Counted from the stretch's first letter, positions 1 through 9,599 are shown. The stretch is DNA of 28,282 nucleotides from Planctomycetota bacterium (GCA_024277285.1 JAJRVM010000116.1:1-28282); one strand, 5' to 3'. Notes: generated from the sequence alone by a model not told the origin. Numbers and translations are program-made.

Positions 1-257
1 CCATGCCAGCCATGCGTCTCGCGTCGCTAAGCCAAATCGACAAGATTTGGTGGTGTAACTTGCGTTACTCCTTCAATGTACCCCACGCGGCCGAAAAGGG
101 CGAGCAACTTTCGTGGCAGACCGCATTGCACTGCGAGCTCGCGCGAAGACAGATGCTAAGTTTGGCGGGGTGCCGTTCTCGCTTGGCCTGGGTTGGACTG
201 CTTACCTGCTAGCACTCGCTGATCGGGAACCAAGCCACAAAATCAGGGTGTCTTTGA
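1..257. other. Intergenic stretch, no supported gene
   Basis: I see no convincing coding signal here. The open frames on either strand lack recognisable motifs and look like chance frames. The stretch ends at an in-frame TGA (255-257) just before the RHS-like remnant. A tiny direct duplication of ttgaatct occurs around 254-269. Confidence 0.5.
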
Positions 258-422
258 ATCTTTGAATCTTGCGGCAACGGGCGGGAGATCGAATTCGAAT
301 ACGACGATCTCTACCAGTTGACGCGCGAAGTCTGGCTCGATGCCACCGACCAGGAGATCCACGAGTTCGTCTATTCCTACGATACCGTGGGCAACTTTCT
401 AAAACGACGCCTGCCTCAATAG
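258..422 (+). pseudogene. RHS/YD-repeat protein remnant
   Basis: This open stretch of about 54 codons has no start codon and ends with TAG at 420-422. Its translation contains EYDDLYQLTREVWLD followed about 15 residues later by FVYSYDTVGN, the spacing and wording of RHS/YD repeats (Y-D-x-x-x-x-L-T and Y-x-Y-D-x-x-G-N). RHS proteins are very long surface or toxin-delivery shells made of many such repeats; here only about one and a half repeats survive, with an in-frame stop immediately upstream and no toxin tip downstream. I read it as a relic of a deleted rhs gene. It is too short to exclude chance completely, but the two motifs in correct register make that unlikely. Confidence 0.65.
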
Positions 423-1101
423 TGTTCGCAATCAGACGAATGACGCGCACACCGGGATCGCGGCGGTCGTGAAGCCGCTTTGTTGCCTGCGAGTGAGTCC
501 AGGCGATGGGGGAGAACGCCCCGAGAGGGCATTTTTGCGGGCGGCAGCGCGGTAGGTGCACACGCTTCCCACCGCACGTCCGTGCCACTGCTCATTCCGT
601 ACGTTTGCTAACGGCAGACACCCCAACAAAGTCACAAATCGACGCGAACACGAGAACGCCGAGTTGAGCAGTGTGAAGCGTCGATCGAGCTGCAAAATGG
701 AAAGCGGTTCGCCGGTTCGCACTGCGTGCAGCGTGTGACGGCGTGTTGGTTAAGCGTTTAGCAGTGCCAAATCGATTGGGTTTGCGAATGCGTTCGCGCA
801 TGCAGTGGCACACACGCACACCGCAGTTCTTTCAACGCCACAACCGACTCGTCACGCCGACCGCGAAACCATTACTCAATTTCAAGTGGCGTCTCGGTTG
901 AAAGGCGAGCGGCCAATGTTGAAGCCAACCGCGTCTTGATGCGGCCTCGGCAGCGCGACGGTTAATGGAAAGCGTTCCGTTCGACCGACGAAAGACGAAG
1001 GGCGCGCTGCTGGTATCTGACCAGTCGTGCTCCCAGCCGGGGCATGCCCGGCGGAGAGCCTCTTTATCAGCGTCTGTTTGCGTCCGTGGCTGCCGGGCGC
1101 G
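423..1101. other. Gene-poor stretch, nothing recognised
   Basis: About 680 bp between the RHS remnant and the stop codon of the minus-strand hydrolase. Frames on both strands are short, rich in Arg, Ser and Cys, and look non-coding. The only local structure I can point to is a weak hairpin followed by five T residues near 518-536. Confidence 0.5.
518..536 (+). terminator. Weak hairpin plus T-run, possible terminator
   Basis: The arms GCCC (518-521) and GGGC (527-530) enclose a 5-nt loop and are followed by ATTTTT. The stem is only 4 bp, so this is weak. If real, it would lie downstream of the former rhs gene. Confidence 0.2.
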
Positions 1102-2769
1102 TCATTTGCCGTGCAGCAGATCGCCGAAGGAGCCCAGGAGCGAGTACTTCTTTTGCCATGGCGTGTACATCAGTCCGCGTACGCTTGGCGTCTGGTCGGT
1201 CAATTTCAACCATTTTACAACCTCGTCAAGGTTGTCCGCGTCGTAGTAACAGGCGATGATCGTCTCGAACCCTTGGTCGGCAAAGAACTGCAGGCTTTTG
1301 GAACGCGGTTCGCGACTCCAGAGCGCTATCTTCAAGTCTTTGGGGACATAGTTCCACGATCCGGTGAAAGCTCCTTCGACCAGATAGTAGTCGCCATGGG
1401 CGTTGTGGTTCGGATCGAGCATGTCGGACCAGATATAGACTTGAACATTCGGCATGTGTTTGCGCAGGATCGTCACTTGTTTCGTAATGCACTCGCCCAG
1501 CAACTCGCCCATGTTGCGCCCACGGCACGCAGCACAAGTACCTCCCATGCGAATCTCGTCCATGTTCAACAGGACACGTTGCGGGTTCACATGCTTGGCC
1601 AACAGAGCGGCTTCATGGTCCATGATCTCGTACAGCTTCGGTTCAGCCATGCAGACGGAGACTTGTGATTGGTGGACCACCTGCGAGTGGTACCAGCTGA
1701 CGCGCAGCGCTTGATGGTTCTTGATCCGCGTGCCTGGTACCAACTTGAGTGTGGGGGCGTCACGGTCGACTCGCGTGGGGCGATAGTGGGGATCGACCAG
1801 TGGCGCGTAGTCGCGGCCTTCGGCGTAGACGGTCTTGCCGTCCTCGCTGCACACGCGGACCGGAGTGCCGGGGCGGCGGAGCACGTTAAGCGGGCCGATT
1901 TCTTCGAGGGTCCAGTCGTCAAGCCAAAACGTGCCCGACTTTCCTTTCCAGACACCGGCGTACAGCCGCACTTTGTCGAATTCAAGGCTGTTGAAGACCA
2001 TGGTGATCTTTCGCCAATCGGTGGTCGAGGGCAGGGAAAAGGACTGCGGGGCGAGCGTCCGTTTGCCTGCCAGAACCTGAATTCTGAACGCGGACGTGGG
2101 GTTCAGCGCTTGGGTCTTGATCCACAGTGTCATACGATAACAACGCCGTGGTTTGACCGCAATTTCTTGCATCACGCGCCCATGACCATGCTGGTTGGCG
2201 CCAAAATCCTGCATGCGCAGCGCCGCCTTGCCACCATGTTTGCCCGAGGTATCCACGAAGCTGATGGTTCCTGGATCGTCGTGAAAGTTGAATCCTTTGA
2301 ACCGGTCGCCCTTATAATCCTCGAAGCCACCGTTCGTGATGGTTGCTGCTGGATCTGGGACCAAGGCAGCTTCATTGCCATCGACTCGGAACGGCGCATT
2401 CTCCACGGCCAGTCCCGCTGCCAAGTTGGGATCGTGTGACAGGGCCCAACCACCGTAGCCGACCGAGAAAACGGCAGGGATGAACTCCAGGTGGTTTCGT
2501 TTGCAGGATTCGTTCAATTTGCCGAGTCGCTGGAAGAATGCGGGCGGTTTCTTGCAAAGCGTATCGAGTTGGGCCGATATCACAGCGCCATTGAGACCAT
2601 GTTTCGACGCCGTATCCAAGACCTGCTCGATTTCGTCCAACTGCTGGTCCTGACGCAGGTTCCAGCCAAACACCCATACAAATCGATCGGCGTATTTCGT
2701 TTCGGCGAAAACGCTTCCTGCGCAGAGTAGAATGAGGACGAGGGAGAGGGCAGGGGAGAGGCAACGCAT
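1102..2769 (-). CDS. Exported glycoside-hydrolase-like protein with carbohydrate-binding-like insert
   Basis: Predicted 555 aa. Residues 1-22 form a signal peptide ending near VFAE. Residues 28-125 and 355-555 look like two parts of a TIM barrel (VWVFGWNLR, GAVISAQLD, FIPAVFSVGYG; later VLLNMDEIRMGG, VQVYIWSDMLD, GLMYTPWQ). The acidic pair D404-E405 recalls the Asp-Glu of GH20-type enzymes, but I cannot assign a family. Residues 145-295 (NGGFEDY... FWLDDWTLEE) read as a jelly-roll carbohydrate-binding module of the CBM4/9 kind inserted into the barrel. ATG at 2769 is preferred over the in-frame TTG at 2784 because GGAG lies about 9 nt upstream and the signal peptide then starts cleanly. Its start lies 33 bp after the stop of the decayed Gfo/Idh/MocA tail, so both probably belonged to one transcript. 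Substrate unknown; role in glycan processing is inferred. Confidence 0.8.
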   Translation of the reverse strand: MRCLSPALSLVLILLCAGSVFAETKYADRFVWVFGWNLRQDQQLDEIEQVLDTASKHGLNGAVISAQLDTLCKKPPAFFQRLGKLNESCKRNHLEFIPAVFSVGYGGWALSHDPNLAAGLAVENAPFRVDGNEAALVPDPAATITNGGFEDYKGDRFKGFNFHDDPGTISFVDTSGKHGGKAALRMQDFGANQHGHGRVMQEIAVKPRRCYRMTLWIKTQALNPTSAFRIQVLAGKRTLAPQSFSLPSTTDWRKITMVFNSLEFDKVRLYAGVWKGKSGTFWLDDWTLEEIGPLNVLRRPGTPVRVCSEDGKTVYAEGRDYAPLVDPHYRPTRVDRDAPTLKLVPGTRIKNHQALRVSWYHSQVVHQSQVSVCMAEPKLYEIMDHEAALLAKHVNPQRVLLNMDEIRMGGTCAACRGRNMGELLGECITKQVTILRKHMPNVQVYIWSDMLDPNHNAHGDYYLVEGAFTGSWNYVPKDLKIALWSREPRSKSLQFFADQGFETIIACYYDADNLDEVVKWLKLTDQTPSVRGLMYTPWQKKYSLLGSFGDLLHGK

Positions 2770-2802
2770 GGCGGAGGGCTCCAATGTGAGGTCGGCGGGT
2801 GC

Positions 2803-3057
2803 TCAGACTTGATCGGGAATCGTATACGGAGCTCGGTATTCCCGTTTGAGCATTTCATTCCCCTTGGGGCTGTTCGTGAATGACTCTGTCTGTGGATCGA
2901 CGACCAGTTTCTCGCTCCCCAAGCGCTAGCTGATATTGCCGAATTGGGAATAGAGCGTACCGAGATGAGCTTCCTTGATGTCGGCGTTTGGTTAGCGATT
3001 CCGCTGAACCGTGGCGACACTAACGTGGCCATCTGAGCCGCGAATGACGAGAAGCAT
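2803..3057 (-). pseudogene. Decayed C-terminus of a Gfo/Idh/MocA oxidoreductase
   Basis: Reading right to left, one frame ends with the hallmark tail of planctomycete Gfo/Idh/MocA proteins: PNADIKEAHLGTLYSQFGNIS, then RLGSEKLVVDPQTESF, then MLKREYRAPYTIPDQV and TGA at 2803-2805. This frame is broken by TAA at 2992-2994, where the family usually has Lys or Gln (NR[K/Q]PNAD), and TAG at 2926-2928, where it usually has Tyr (ISYRLG). Each is one substitution from the expected codon. Upstream of about 3010 the similarity fades, and the N-terminal NAD-binding half is absent because the next gene's stop lies at 3139. The fragment belongs to the long classical branch (conserved NAD and EYRxP tail), unlike the two intact neighbours, so it is not simply a tail split from either. 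Confidence 0.75.
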
Positions 3058-3138
3058 CGTATGTGCAAACGGTACCGTTCCGCTGGTATCGTATCGCCAC
3101 ACCGTTTTTTGCGTTCGGCGTGGAATCCCAAGCCACGG

Positions 3139-4122
3139 CTACGGCGTTTTCTCCAGTTTCACGGGACGCCCGCCTTGCTCTTTGCTCCGGTCGGCCGCTT
3201 CCATGAACGCCAGGATCTCGAGCGTTTGTTCCGGCTTGACCGGGGCGACGCCGGTCTTGAAGAACTTGACGATCTCGACCAACAGCGGTTCGTACCCTTC
3301 GAACTTGCCCGATTCCACGACACTCTTTGCCCCGAAGACAGTGGCGCCGTAGGTATGGGGTCCTTTGCGATGCCCGCGAAACGTCCCAATGCGACCGTCT
3401 TTCCAAACGCCCAGGGCCACGTCCGTATCTTCTGTGTGCACGCGCGTTACGGTCTCGCACCCTTCACCCATAATGGTGAATAGCGTTTCGACACCATGGA
3501 TTCCGTACCAGAAGAAGTCAGGATGGTGCGGTTCGATGCCGCATGGACTGTTTGCATCACAGCCAATGATCGCGCCGACTTTCGGGTCGCTGCGCACGGC
3601 TTGCGTGCCGGGCGCGAAACGGAGCGACGAGCTTGAAAAACAGGGCACGTTGTGTTTCTTGGCCAGTTCAAAAATGCGTCGCGCGTCGGCCACGGATGCG
3701 GCCATCGGTTTGTCGACGTAGACCGGCTTGCCTGCTTCGATAACTTGTCGAGCTTGTTCCAAATGAGCTCGTCCGTCGATACTCAGGACCAGAACCACGT
3801 CGACTTTGTCGATCAACTCGGCAATGGAATCGACCAGTTCGATGTCGAGCTCCTTGAATACTTTGATCCCGTTCTTGAGCAAGTCATGGCTCTTGGGGAT
3901 ATCGGGACTGCCGCCGGCGTAACCGGCGACAATCGTCAAGTCGGCCAACTCCCCCTCGGCATCGGGATTGTTGAAGATGCGTGCCCACGACGGCGCGTGC
4001 GCGTCCAAACCGATGATGCCGGCCTTCAGGGGCTGGTTCGGTTCGGCGCCAATGCCGTGCGCGGTGAATGTAAGGAGCAACGTGGCTGTGATGAACGGCA
4101 CGCAGAACGAGCGGAGTTGCAT
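3139..4122 (-). CDS. Exported Gfo/Idh/MocA-family oxidoreductase-like protein (copy 2)
   Basis: Predicted 327 aa. The start at 4122 is chosen because it gives a clean signal peptide (MQLRSFCVPF... HGIGAEP) with GGAG about 13 nt upstream; the longer frame from 4182 adds a non-signal extension. The Rossmann domain follows (LKAGIIGLDAHAPSW, VDVVLVLSIDGRAHLEQA, KPVYVDKPMAAS), then the alpha/beta domain with EPHHPDFFWYGIHGVE. VDKP corresponds to the family's E-K-P lysine, and a His in the HHPD..HGVE segment matches the usual catalytic histidine region. The dinucleotide loop reads GIIGLD instead of G-x-G-x-x-G, so cofactor binding is uncertain. It is a clear paralogue of the gene at 4213-5232 (shared PCFSSSSLR, DKPMAAS, AFMEAAD). 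The 90-bp spacing suggests one operon. Substrate unknown, probably a sugar or sugar derivative. Confidence 0.85.
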   Translation of the reverse strand: MQLRSFCVPFITATLLLTFTAHGIGAEPNQPLKAGIIGLDAHAPSWARIFNNPDAEGELADLTIVAGYAGGSPDIPKSHDLLKNGIKVFKELDIELVDSIAELIDKVDVVLVLSIDGRAHLEQARQVIEAGKPVYVDKPMAASVADARRIFELAKKHNVPCFSSSSLRFAPGTQAVRSDPKVGAIIGCDANSPCGIEPHHPDFFWYGIHGVETLFTIMGEGCETVTRVHTEDTDVALGVWKDGRIGTFRGHRKGPHTYGATVFGAKSVVESGKFEGYEPLLVEIVKFFKTGVAPVKPEQTLEILAFMEAADRSKEQGGRPVKLEKTP

Positions 4123-4212
4123 AGTGAGGTTCTCCAAGTTGTTTGGCGTTTGGCAGTGATTCGAAACCGTTGCGCGTTGCAAACGGGCCGGCGGATGTTG
4201 GGCGGTTGGCGG

Positions 4213-5232
4213 TTACTTCGAGTCGGCATGAACCGCGCGCGCTTTGTTCATGACATCCTTGATGGACACGGGACAGCCACCTTGACGCTTACTTTCGTCA
4301 GCAGCTTCCATGAACGCGAACATCTCGATCGTCTCTTCGGCTGAAACAGGTGGCTTGCCGGTCTGGAAGAATTTTCCAATCTCGATCAACAGAGGCTTGT
4401 ACCCATCGTACTTGCCGCCCGACATTATTTCCTTGCTGCCGAAGACGGTGGCACCGTAGCCGCCCTTGCCTTCGCGGATGCCGCGAAACGTGCAGATCCG
4501 GCCACCGTCCCAGACGCCGACGACCAGGTCAGTACCGGGCGTCGAGACGCGCGTGACGCTTTGGCAACCGGTTCCCATAATGGTGTAGAGGATTTCCACG
4601 CCGTGGACGCCGTACCAGAACAGGTCGGGATGGTGTGCTTCCAACGAACACGGACTCCAGGTGTCGCAACCGATCGTGTCGCCGGCTGGTTTCTCGTTGC
4701 GCATACGCTGGAACTGCTCGGAGTATCGCAGCGATGAGCTCGAAAAACAGGGTACGTTGGCTTCCTTGGCCAGGCGGAAAATCTCGATCACATCGGCCAG
4801 TGAAGCCGCCATCGGTTTATCGACAAACAGCGGCTTGCCGGCAGCAATGACTGGCTTGGCCTGCTCCAGGTGCGGGCGTCCATCAACGCTTTCGAGCATG
4901 ACGGCATCGACGTTCTTGACTAGCTCCTCGATCGTGTCGTAGATCGTGATCCCTCGATCGCGCAGGATCTTGGTGAAATTTTCGCGACGTCCCCAACTAG
5001 ATTTGTTGTCCGGCATCCCGCCTGTGAAGCCCGCCACCACTTGCATCTCGGCCAGCACGCCGGTCGCATTGGGATCGTTGATCGCTTTAGAAAACGCATC
5101 GACATGCGATGTTGTCAGGCCGATGATACCAATACGGATCTTGGTGTTGTTGCCATCCGCTGTGGCTTGGTTCGTGGAACTCAGCGATATGACCAGGGCA
5201 GCGATTGCCATAATGATAGAACGCTTCAGCAT
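4213..5232 (-). CDS. Exported Gfo/Idh/MocA-family oxidoreductase-like protein (copy 1)
   Basis: Predicted 339 aa, ATG at 5232 with AAGGAG about 10 nt upstream, one of the better ribosome-binding sites here. Residues 1-26 are a signal peptide (MLKRSIIMAIAALVISL... ATA). Key segments are IRIGIIGLTTSHVDAF (nucleotide-binding loop lacking the classic third glycine), VDAVMLESVDGRPHLEQA, FVDKPMAAS and EAHHPDLFWYGVHGVE with the expected His. Length matches the short branch of the family. It is the first of a tandem paralogous pair with the next minus-strand gene and lies 176 bp downstream of the beta-sandwich protein gene. Planctomycetes carry many exported members whose substrates are unknown. An oxidoreductase role in sugar processing is family inference, and the altered loop means a non-catalytic role is possible. 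Confidence 0.85.
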   Translation of the reverse strand: MLKRSIIMAIAALVISLSSTNQATADGNNTKIRIGIIGLTTSHVDAFSKAINDPNATGVLAEMQVVAGFTGGMPDNKSSWGRRENFTKILRDRGITIYDTIEELVKNVDAVMLESVDGRPHLEQAKPVIAAGKPLFVDKPMAASLADVIEIFRLAKEANVPCFSSSSLRYSEQFQRMRNEKPAGDTIGCDTWSPCSLEAHHPDLFWYGVHGVEILYTIMGTGCQSVTRVSTPGTDLVVGVWDGGRICTFRGIREGKGGYGATVFGSKEIMSGGKYDGYKPLLIEIGKFFQTGKPPVSAEETIEMFAFMEAADESKRQGGCPVSIKDVMNKARAVHADSK

Positions 5233-5408
5233 GATGATGGTCTCCTTGGAAGGTAAAATGTCAGGATGGAGTGATTTGGCTACCGTTACGAAGTCGTGGG
5301 CCCTAACGGCTGCCTTGCGGAAGGTATCTTTCCTGTGTATGCACCGGGATAGAATTCCAGGTTGCTGTCAGTATCTCATATTTCAGGACGGTCATGTTGC
5401 CGCCGTGG

Positions 5409-6065
5409 CTATTTGGTTCTTTCAAATTCACTGTCGTGCAAGAGGTCCCAGTCGACCTGATCTGGCGGGTTTGTGCCACGCAATGCGGCTCCTTCTGTTA
5501 TCACGGTGACACGGGCGCGTGATGCGATGTCTCCCTGTTGTTCGCTCGAAAACGCGATCTCGTTTGCACCAGAAACGAGTTGCGGAACTGGGCCCCTTGG
5601 ATGGACCTTGCAAATTTCCTCTCCTCGGCGGCCGAAGAGAATGCAATCATCGATACTGCGGAATTCGAGAAACTGACCCGTTTCGATCTGTTCAGACGAA
5701 ACGGAAACAACCTCAACGGTCACGTATCGTTTCATGACTTTGACTCGCAACGTGGCCGAGACGTTGGCCGGGCCAAAATCGAGCGTCAGCAGATCATCTG
5801 AGAATGTGGCTTTGGACGAGGCGTAACTCTTGCCTTGCTTCTTGACGCGCGCCAGCGGCTTGCCGGCTGCGCAGCGGTTGTCGTCACGCTGGCGATCCAC
5901 GAATTCGACAATCTGTCCGTCTGCATTGACGGCGATTCTCAAGAACTCGCTTTCGACGCCCATGACGGTCGGTGCCTGTTGGCCCGTCGCACCAACGGCC
6001 GGAATCGCCACGAGCGAGGCCCACAAGGCAAGCGTCAGGTGTGAAGGCAAGAGGCGTGATGGCAT
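5409..6065 (-). CDS. Short exported beta-sandwich-like protein, possibly a truncated glycosidase
   Basis: Predicted 218 aa from ATG 6065; the upstream in-frame start at 6131 would bury the signal peptide. Residues 1-26 are a signal peptide (LALWASLVAIPAVGA). The rest is strand-rich with no cysteine-rich or enzymatic motif: VMGVESEFLRIAVNADGQ, LARVKKQGKSYASSKATF, ATLRVKVMKRYVTVEVVSV. This resembles the N-terminal beta-sandwich that precedes a catalytic barrel in long planctomycete glycosidase-like proteins. It stops after the tail HDSEFERTK, and I could not find a continuing catalytic domain in any frame of 5233-5408. It may therefore be a degraded gene that still has an open N-terminal part, or a true short protein. 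It heads the minus-strand carbohydrate cluster. Function unknown. Confidence 0.55.
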   Translation of the reverse strand: MPSRLLPSHLTLALWASLVAIPAVGATGQQAPTVMGVESEFLRIAVNADGQIVEFVDRQRDDNRCAAGKPLARVKKQGKSYASSKATFSDDLLTLDFGPANVSATLRVKVMKRYVTVEVVSVSSEQIETGQFLEFRSIDDCILFGRRGEEICKVHPRGPVPQLVSGANEIAFSSEQQGDIASRARVTVITEGAALRGTNPPDQVDWDLLHDSEFERTK

Positions 6066-6601
6066 TGGAGACCTTTTCGCGGTTTGGAGGATTGGAGTGT
6101 GGTCGCTTGCGGCGTTATCGGTGCGGGACATCTTTCAGGCTTGGAGGACCGACACAACCGTCGTCGTTGTATATCGCCCTTTCAGGCCTGGAATCGAACG
6201 CTAGCCCGAATCAGGCGCGTGACGGCACCGGTCGCGTCAGCCCGTCGGGCTTACTTCTCTTCGGTTGTATATGCGACAGGCGGATGTGCCGGTGTGGCTT
6301 GAGCAGCACCGGTTCCACTCGGGGGCCATGAACGGCTACGGCGATTCTCTAGTACGTGCACACGAACCGACGGCACGTCACGCTATTGTCGAGCAATGAA
6401 TGATGCCGAGCCGGTCCGATTGTGCATTCTTAAGTCTTAACACAAACGGCCAGCACAAACCACAACCGATGGAAGCCCGATTGAGCGCGTTGCGCCTGTA
6501 CTGTACGAGCGACGACCGATCTGAAAGAATGCAGTAAGGGCTGAAGAAGCGGCGATGGTTGGACGACGTTTCGTGATTCACGCTCATCATCGGTTCCTTG
6601 C

Positions 6602-6633
6602 CCCAGTAGGTTGCTGGCCCAGTAGGTCGCTGG
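6602..6633. repeat. 16-bp tandem repeat, two copies
   Basis: CCCAGTAGGTTGCTGG (6602-6617) is followed directly by CCCAGTAGGTCGCTGG (6618-6633), a single mismatch. Each unit is partly palindromic (CCAG...CTGG). Confidence 0.85.
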
Positions 6634-6677
6634 CGGCCTCTTTCTCTGTGATTGGTTACCCAACGACATCGGCTTCG

Positions 6678-6735
6678 TCTCTGGACTCTCAACCCTGGAC
6701 TCATAGCTCTTATACTCATAACTCTCAACTCGCGG
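6678..6735. repeat. Low-complexity ACTC-rich tract
   Basis: The motif actctca/actcata recurs about five times at irregular spacing (actctcaacc, actcatagct, actcataact, actctcaact). It resembles the degenerate simple repeats seen between planctomycete genes. It ends just upstream of the dehydratase ribosome-binding site. Confidence 0.6.
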
Positions 6736-6759
6736 GCGCAACCCGTACGAGGTGTTGAC

Positions 6760-7938
<1,179 letters not shown>

Positions 7939-7988
7939 AACCGAGGTCGTTGCCACGGTGGAAGCGGGCAAAGGGGGAACGGTACAAG

Positions 7989-9365
7989 ATGGCTGATGCG
8001 AATTGGAACAGGCGACGCGAGCGCTCGGGTTTTGTTGGGCGGATCGGGATCGCGCGCGCGGATATTACGCCGCCGATCGGTATCTACTCGCGAAGCTGGG
8101 GTGCGGCGCAGCACGACACTGCGCAGTCCGTTCATCGTCCGTTGACGCTCTCGGTTGTGACGCTCGAAACGGATGACGAACAGACTCCATTGGTGTTGAT
8201 CGAAGCCGATGCCAGCTGGTGGCAATCCCGGCAGGTGTGGAACGCGACGCAGGCACGGCTACTCGAGTCCCTGGTGCTTGCGCCGCGATCGCTGATCTTT
8301 GCATTGAGTCATACGCATGCGGCGCCGCCCTTGACCACGGTCGAACCGGAAGTGCCCGGCGGCGCGCTGCTGGCGGAATGGATCGAGCACCTGACGGTGA
8401 CAGCCATCGAAACCGCTCGGCAAGCCCTCGAGGGTGCGTTCGCTGGCACGCTCGATTGGCATTCTGGTCATTGCCAACTGGCATCGGTGCGAGATTATCC
8501 CGAACCGAATTCCGAGTCTGGGCGGTTTATCTGTGGGTACAATCCGGCGATCGAGGCCGATCACACGCTGTTGGTGGGGCGAGTGACCGATGCCGAGGGA
8601 CATTTGCGCGCGACGATTTGCAACTACGCTTGCCACCCGACGACACTGGCCTGGGAGAACCGCGCGATCTCGCCCGATTATGTGGGCGCGCTGCGCGCGA
8701 CGGTTCAGGACGAAACGGGTGTGCCATCGTTGTTTCTTCAAGGTGCCTCGGGCGAGCTATCGCCACGTTACCAGTACGTTGCGGATCCACAGGTTGCGGA
8801 TCGGCATGGCCGGCAGTTGGCGTATAGTGTCTTGGCAACACTTGAAGACATGGAGACACCGGCAACGCAACTGTGCTACGACGGCGTGGTCGAGTCAGGT
8901 GCGCCGTTGGCACTCTGGAGACCAAAACGTGCAGCCATTGCCTCTAGGTTGAAGGCTCAATGTGTGACTGTTGATTTGCCGCTGAAAGAATGGCCAACCG
9001 CTAGCGAGTTGGACGAGCAATGGGCCGCCTGTGGCGATCGTGCATTGAAGGAGCGAATTCGGCGCCGTCGCATCGTGCGCGCAGCAGTGGGGGATGGCCC
9101 AACATTTCCGTTGCCGGTTTGGATATGGGAAATGGGCGACGCGCTGTTGGTCGGCAGTATGGCTGAGTCGTATTCGTGGTTGCAGCGCGAGTTGCGTCGG
9201 CAGTTTCCCGATCGGCATGTGGTTGTCGGGAACATCATGAACGGCTCGATCGGCTACTTGCCGGCGGCCGAGTGCTACGACCACGATATCTATCAAGTAT
9301 GGCAGACACCGTTCGCACGTGGCGGTTTAGAAAACGTGCTGGCCGCGGTTCAGAAGAGTGTTTAA
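7989..9365 (+). CDS. Neutral-ceramidase-like hydrolase without signal peptide
   Basis: Predicted 458 aa from ATG 7989 (GGGG about 12 nt upstream; an ATG at 7950 would add 13 residues). It matches the catalytic domain of neutral/alkaline ceramidases: RIGIARADITPPIG at 18-31, SHTHAAP at 107-113 and NYACHPTTL at 212-220 supply zinc-ligand His positions. QGASGELSPR holds Ser258 where the family has its GDVSPN nucleophile. MAESY (E393) and GSIGYLPAAECY (Y423) match the C-terminal Glu and Tyr ligands. The C-terminal immunoglobulin-like domain of classical ceramidases is missing and there is no signal peptide, so it probably acts in the cytoplasm. Substrate may be an amide other than ceramide. Lies 50 bp after the dehydratase gene, probably one transcript. 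Confidence 0.85.
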   Translation: MADANWNRRRERSGFVGRIGIARADITPPIGIYSRSWGAAQHDTAQSVHRPLTLSVVTLETDDEQTPLVLIEADASWWQSRQVWNATQARLLESLVLAPRSLIFALSHTHAAPPLTTVEPEVPGGALLAEWIEHLTVTAIETARQALEGAFAGTLDWHSGHCQLASVRDYPEPNSESGRFICGYNPAIEADHTLLVGRVTDAEGHLRATICNYACHPTTLAWENRAISPDYVGALRATVQDETGVPSLFLQGASGELSPRYQYVADPQVADRHGRQLAYSVLATLEDMETPATQLCYDGVVESGAPLALWRPKRAAIASRLKAQCVTVDLPLKEWPTASELDEQWAACGDRALKERIRRRRIVRAAVGDGPTFPLPVWIWEMGDALLVGSMAESYSWLQRELRRQFPDRHVVVGNIMNGSIGYLPAAECYDHDIYQVWQTPFARGGLENVLAAVQKSV

Positions 9366-9599
9366 CCGCAAGCTCACAGCCGCATCGCATCGAAAAGGTT
9401 GCTGGCGATAGTCAGCAGGATTGGGGCTTTTGTTACGGTAGCCGAAAGTGACCGGTTGCGGCGCTGGGCTGCGCGCTGGAAATCGCCGCGACGCGGTCGT
9501 GACCGGACGCGACGGCAACGCCAGTATCTGGGCGAGTGGATTGAGAAACCGAGTGTACGTGCAAGGCTGTGAACCGTGCCAGAAAAACGAGAACATTCA
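9366..9599. other. Intergenic spacer before the DapA-family gene
   Basis: This 234-bp gap contains no recognised gene. One plus-strand frame (about 9450-9570) is open and Arg/Trp-rich but has no family motif. No clear terminator or promoter was identified, so it remains open whether the downstream gene is co-transcribed. Confidence 0.4.

Larger units (their letters stand above)
6066..6759. other. Divergent intergenic region with repeats
   Basis: About 690 bp separating the minus-strand cluster from the plus-strand dehydratase gene, so it should hold the promoters of both. I cannot place -35/-10 boxes with confidence. No frame looks coding. The right half contains a 16-bp tandem repeat (6602-6633) and a low-complexity tract (6678-6735). 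The GAGGT at 6749-6753 is the ribosome-binding site of the dehydratase gene. Confidence 0.5.

Noticed and set aside
1027..2439. Long plus-strand frames opposite the hydrolase gene (for example 1027-1668 and 1669-2439)
   Set aside because: They mirror the coding strand of a well-supported minus-strand gene and show no family motifs.
2580..3131. A 183-codon minus-strand frame covering the decayed Gfo/Idh/MocA region
   Set aside because: The recognisable family tail lies in a different frame; this frame is Ser/Arg-rich, runs into the next gene out of frame and has no motif.
9450..9575. An Arg/Trp-rich open frame before the DapA-family gene, possibly a gene remnant
   Set aside because: No conserved motif could be recognised, so there is no basis for naming it.
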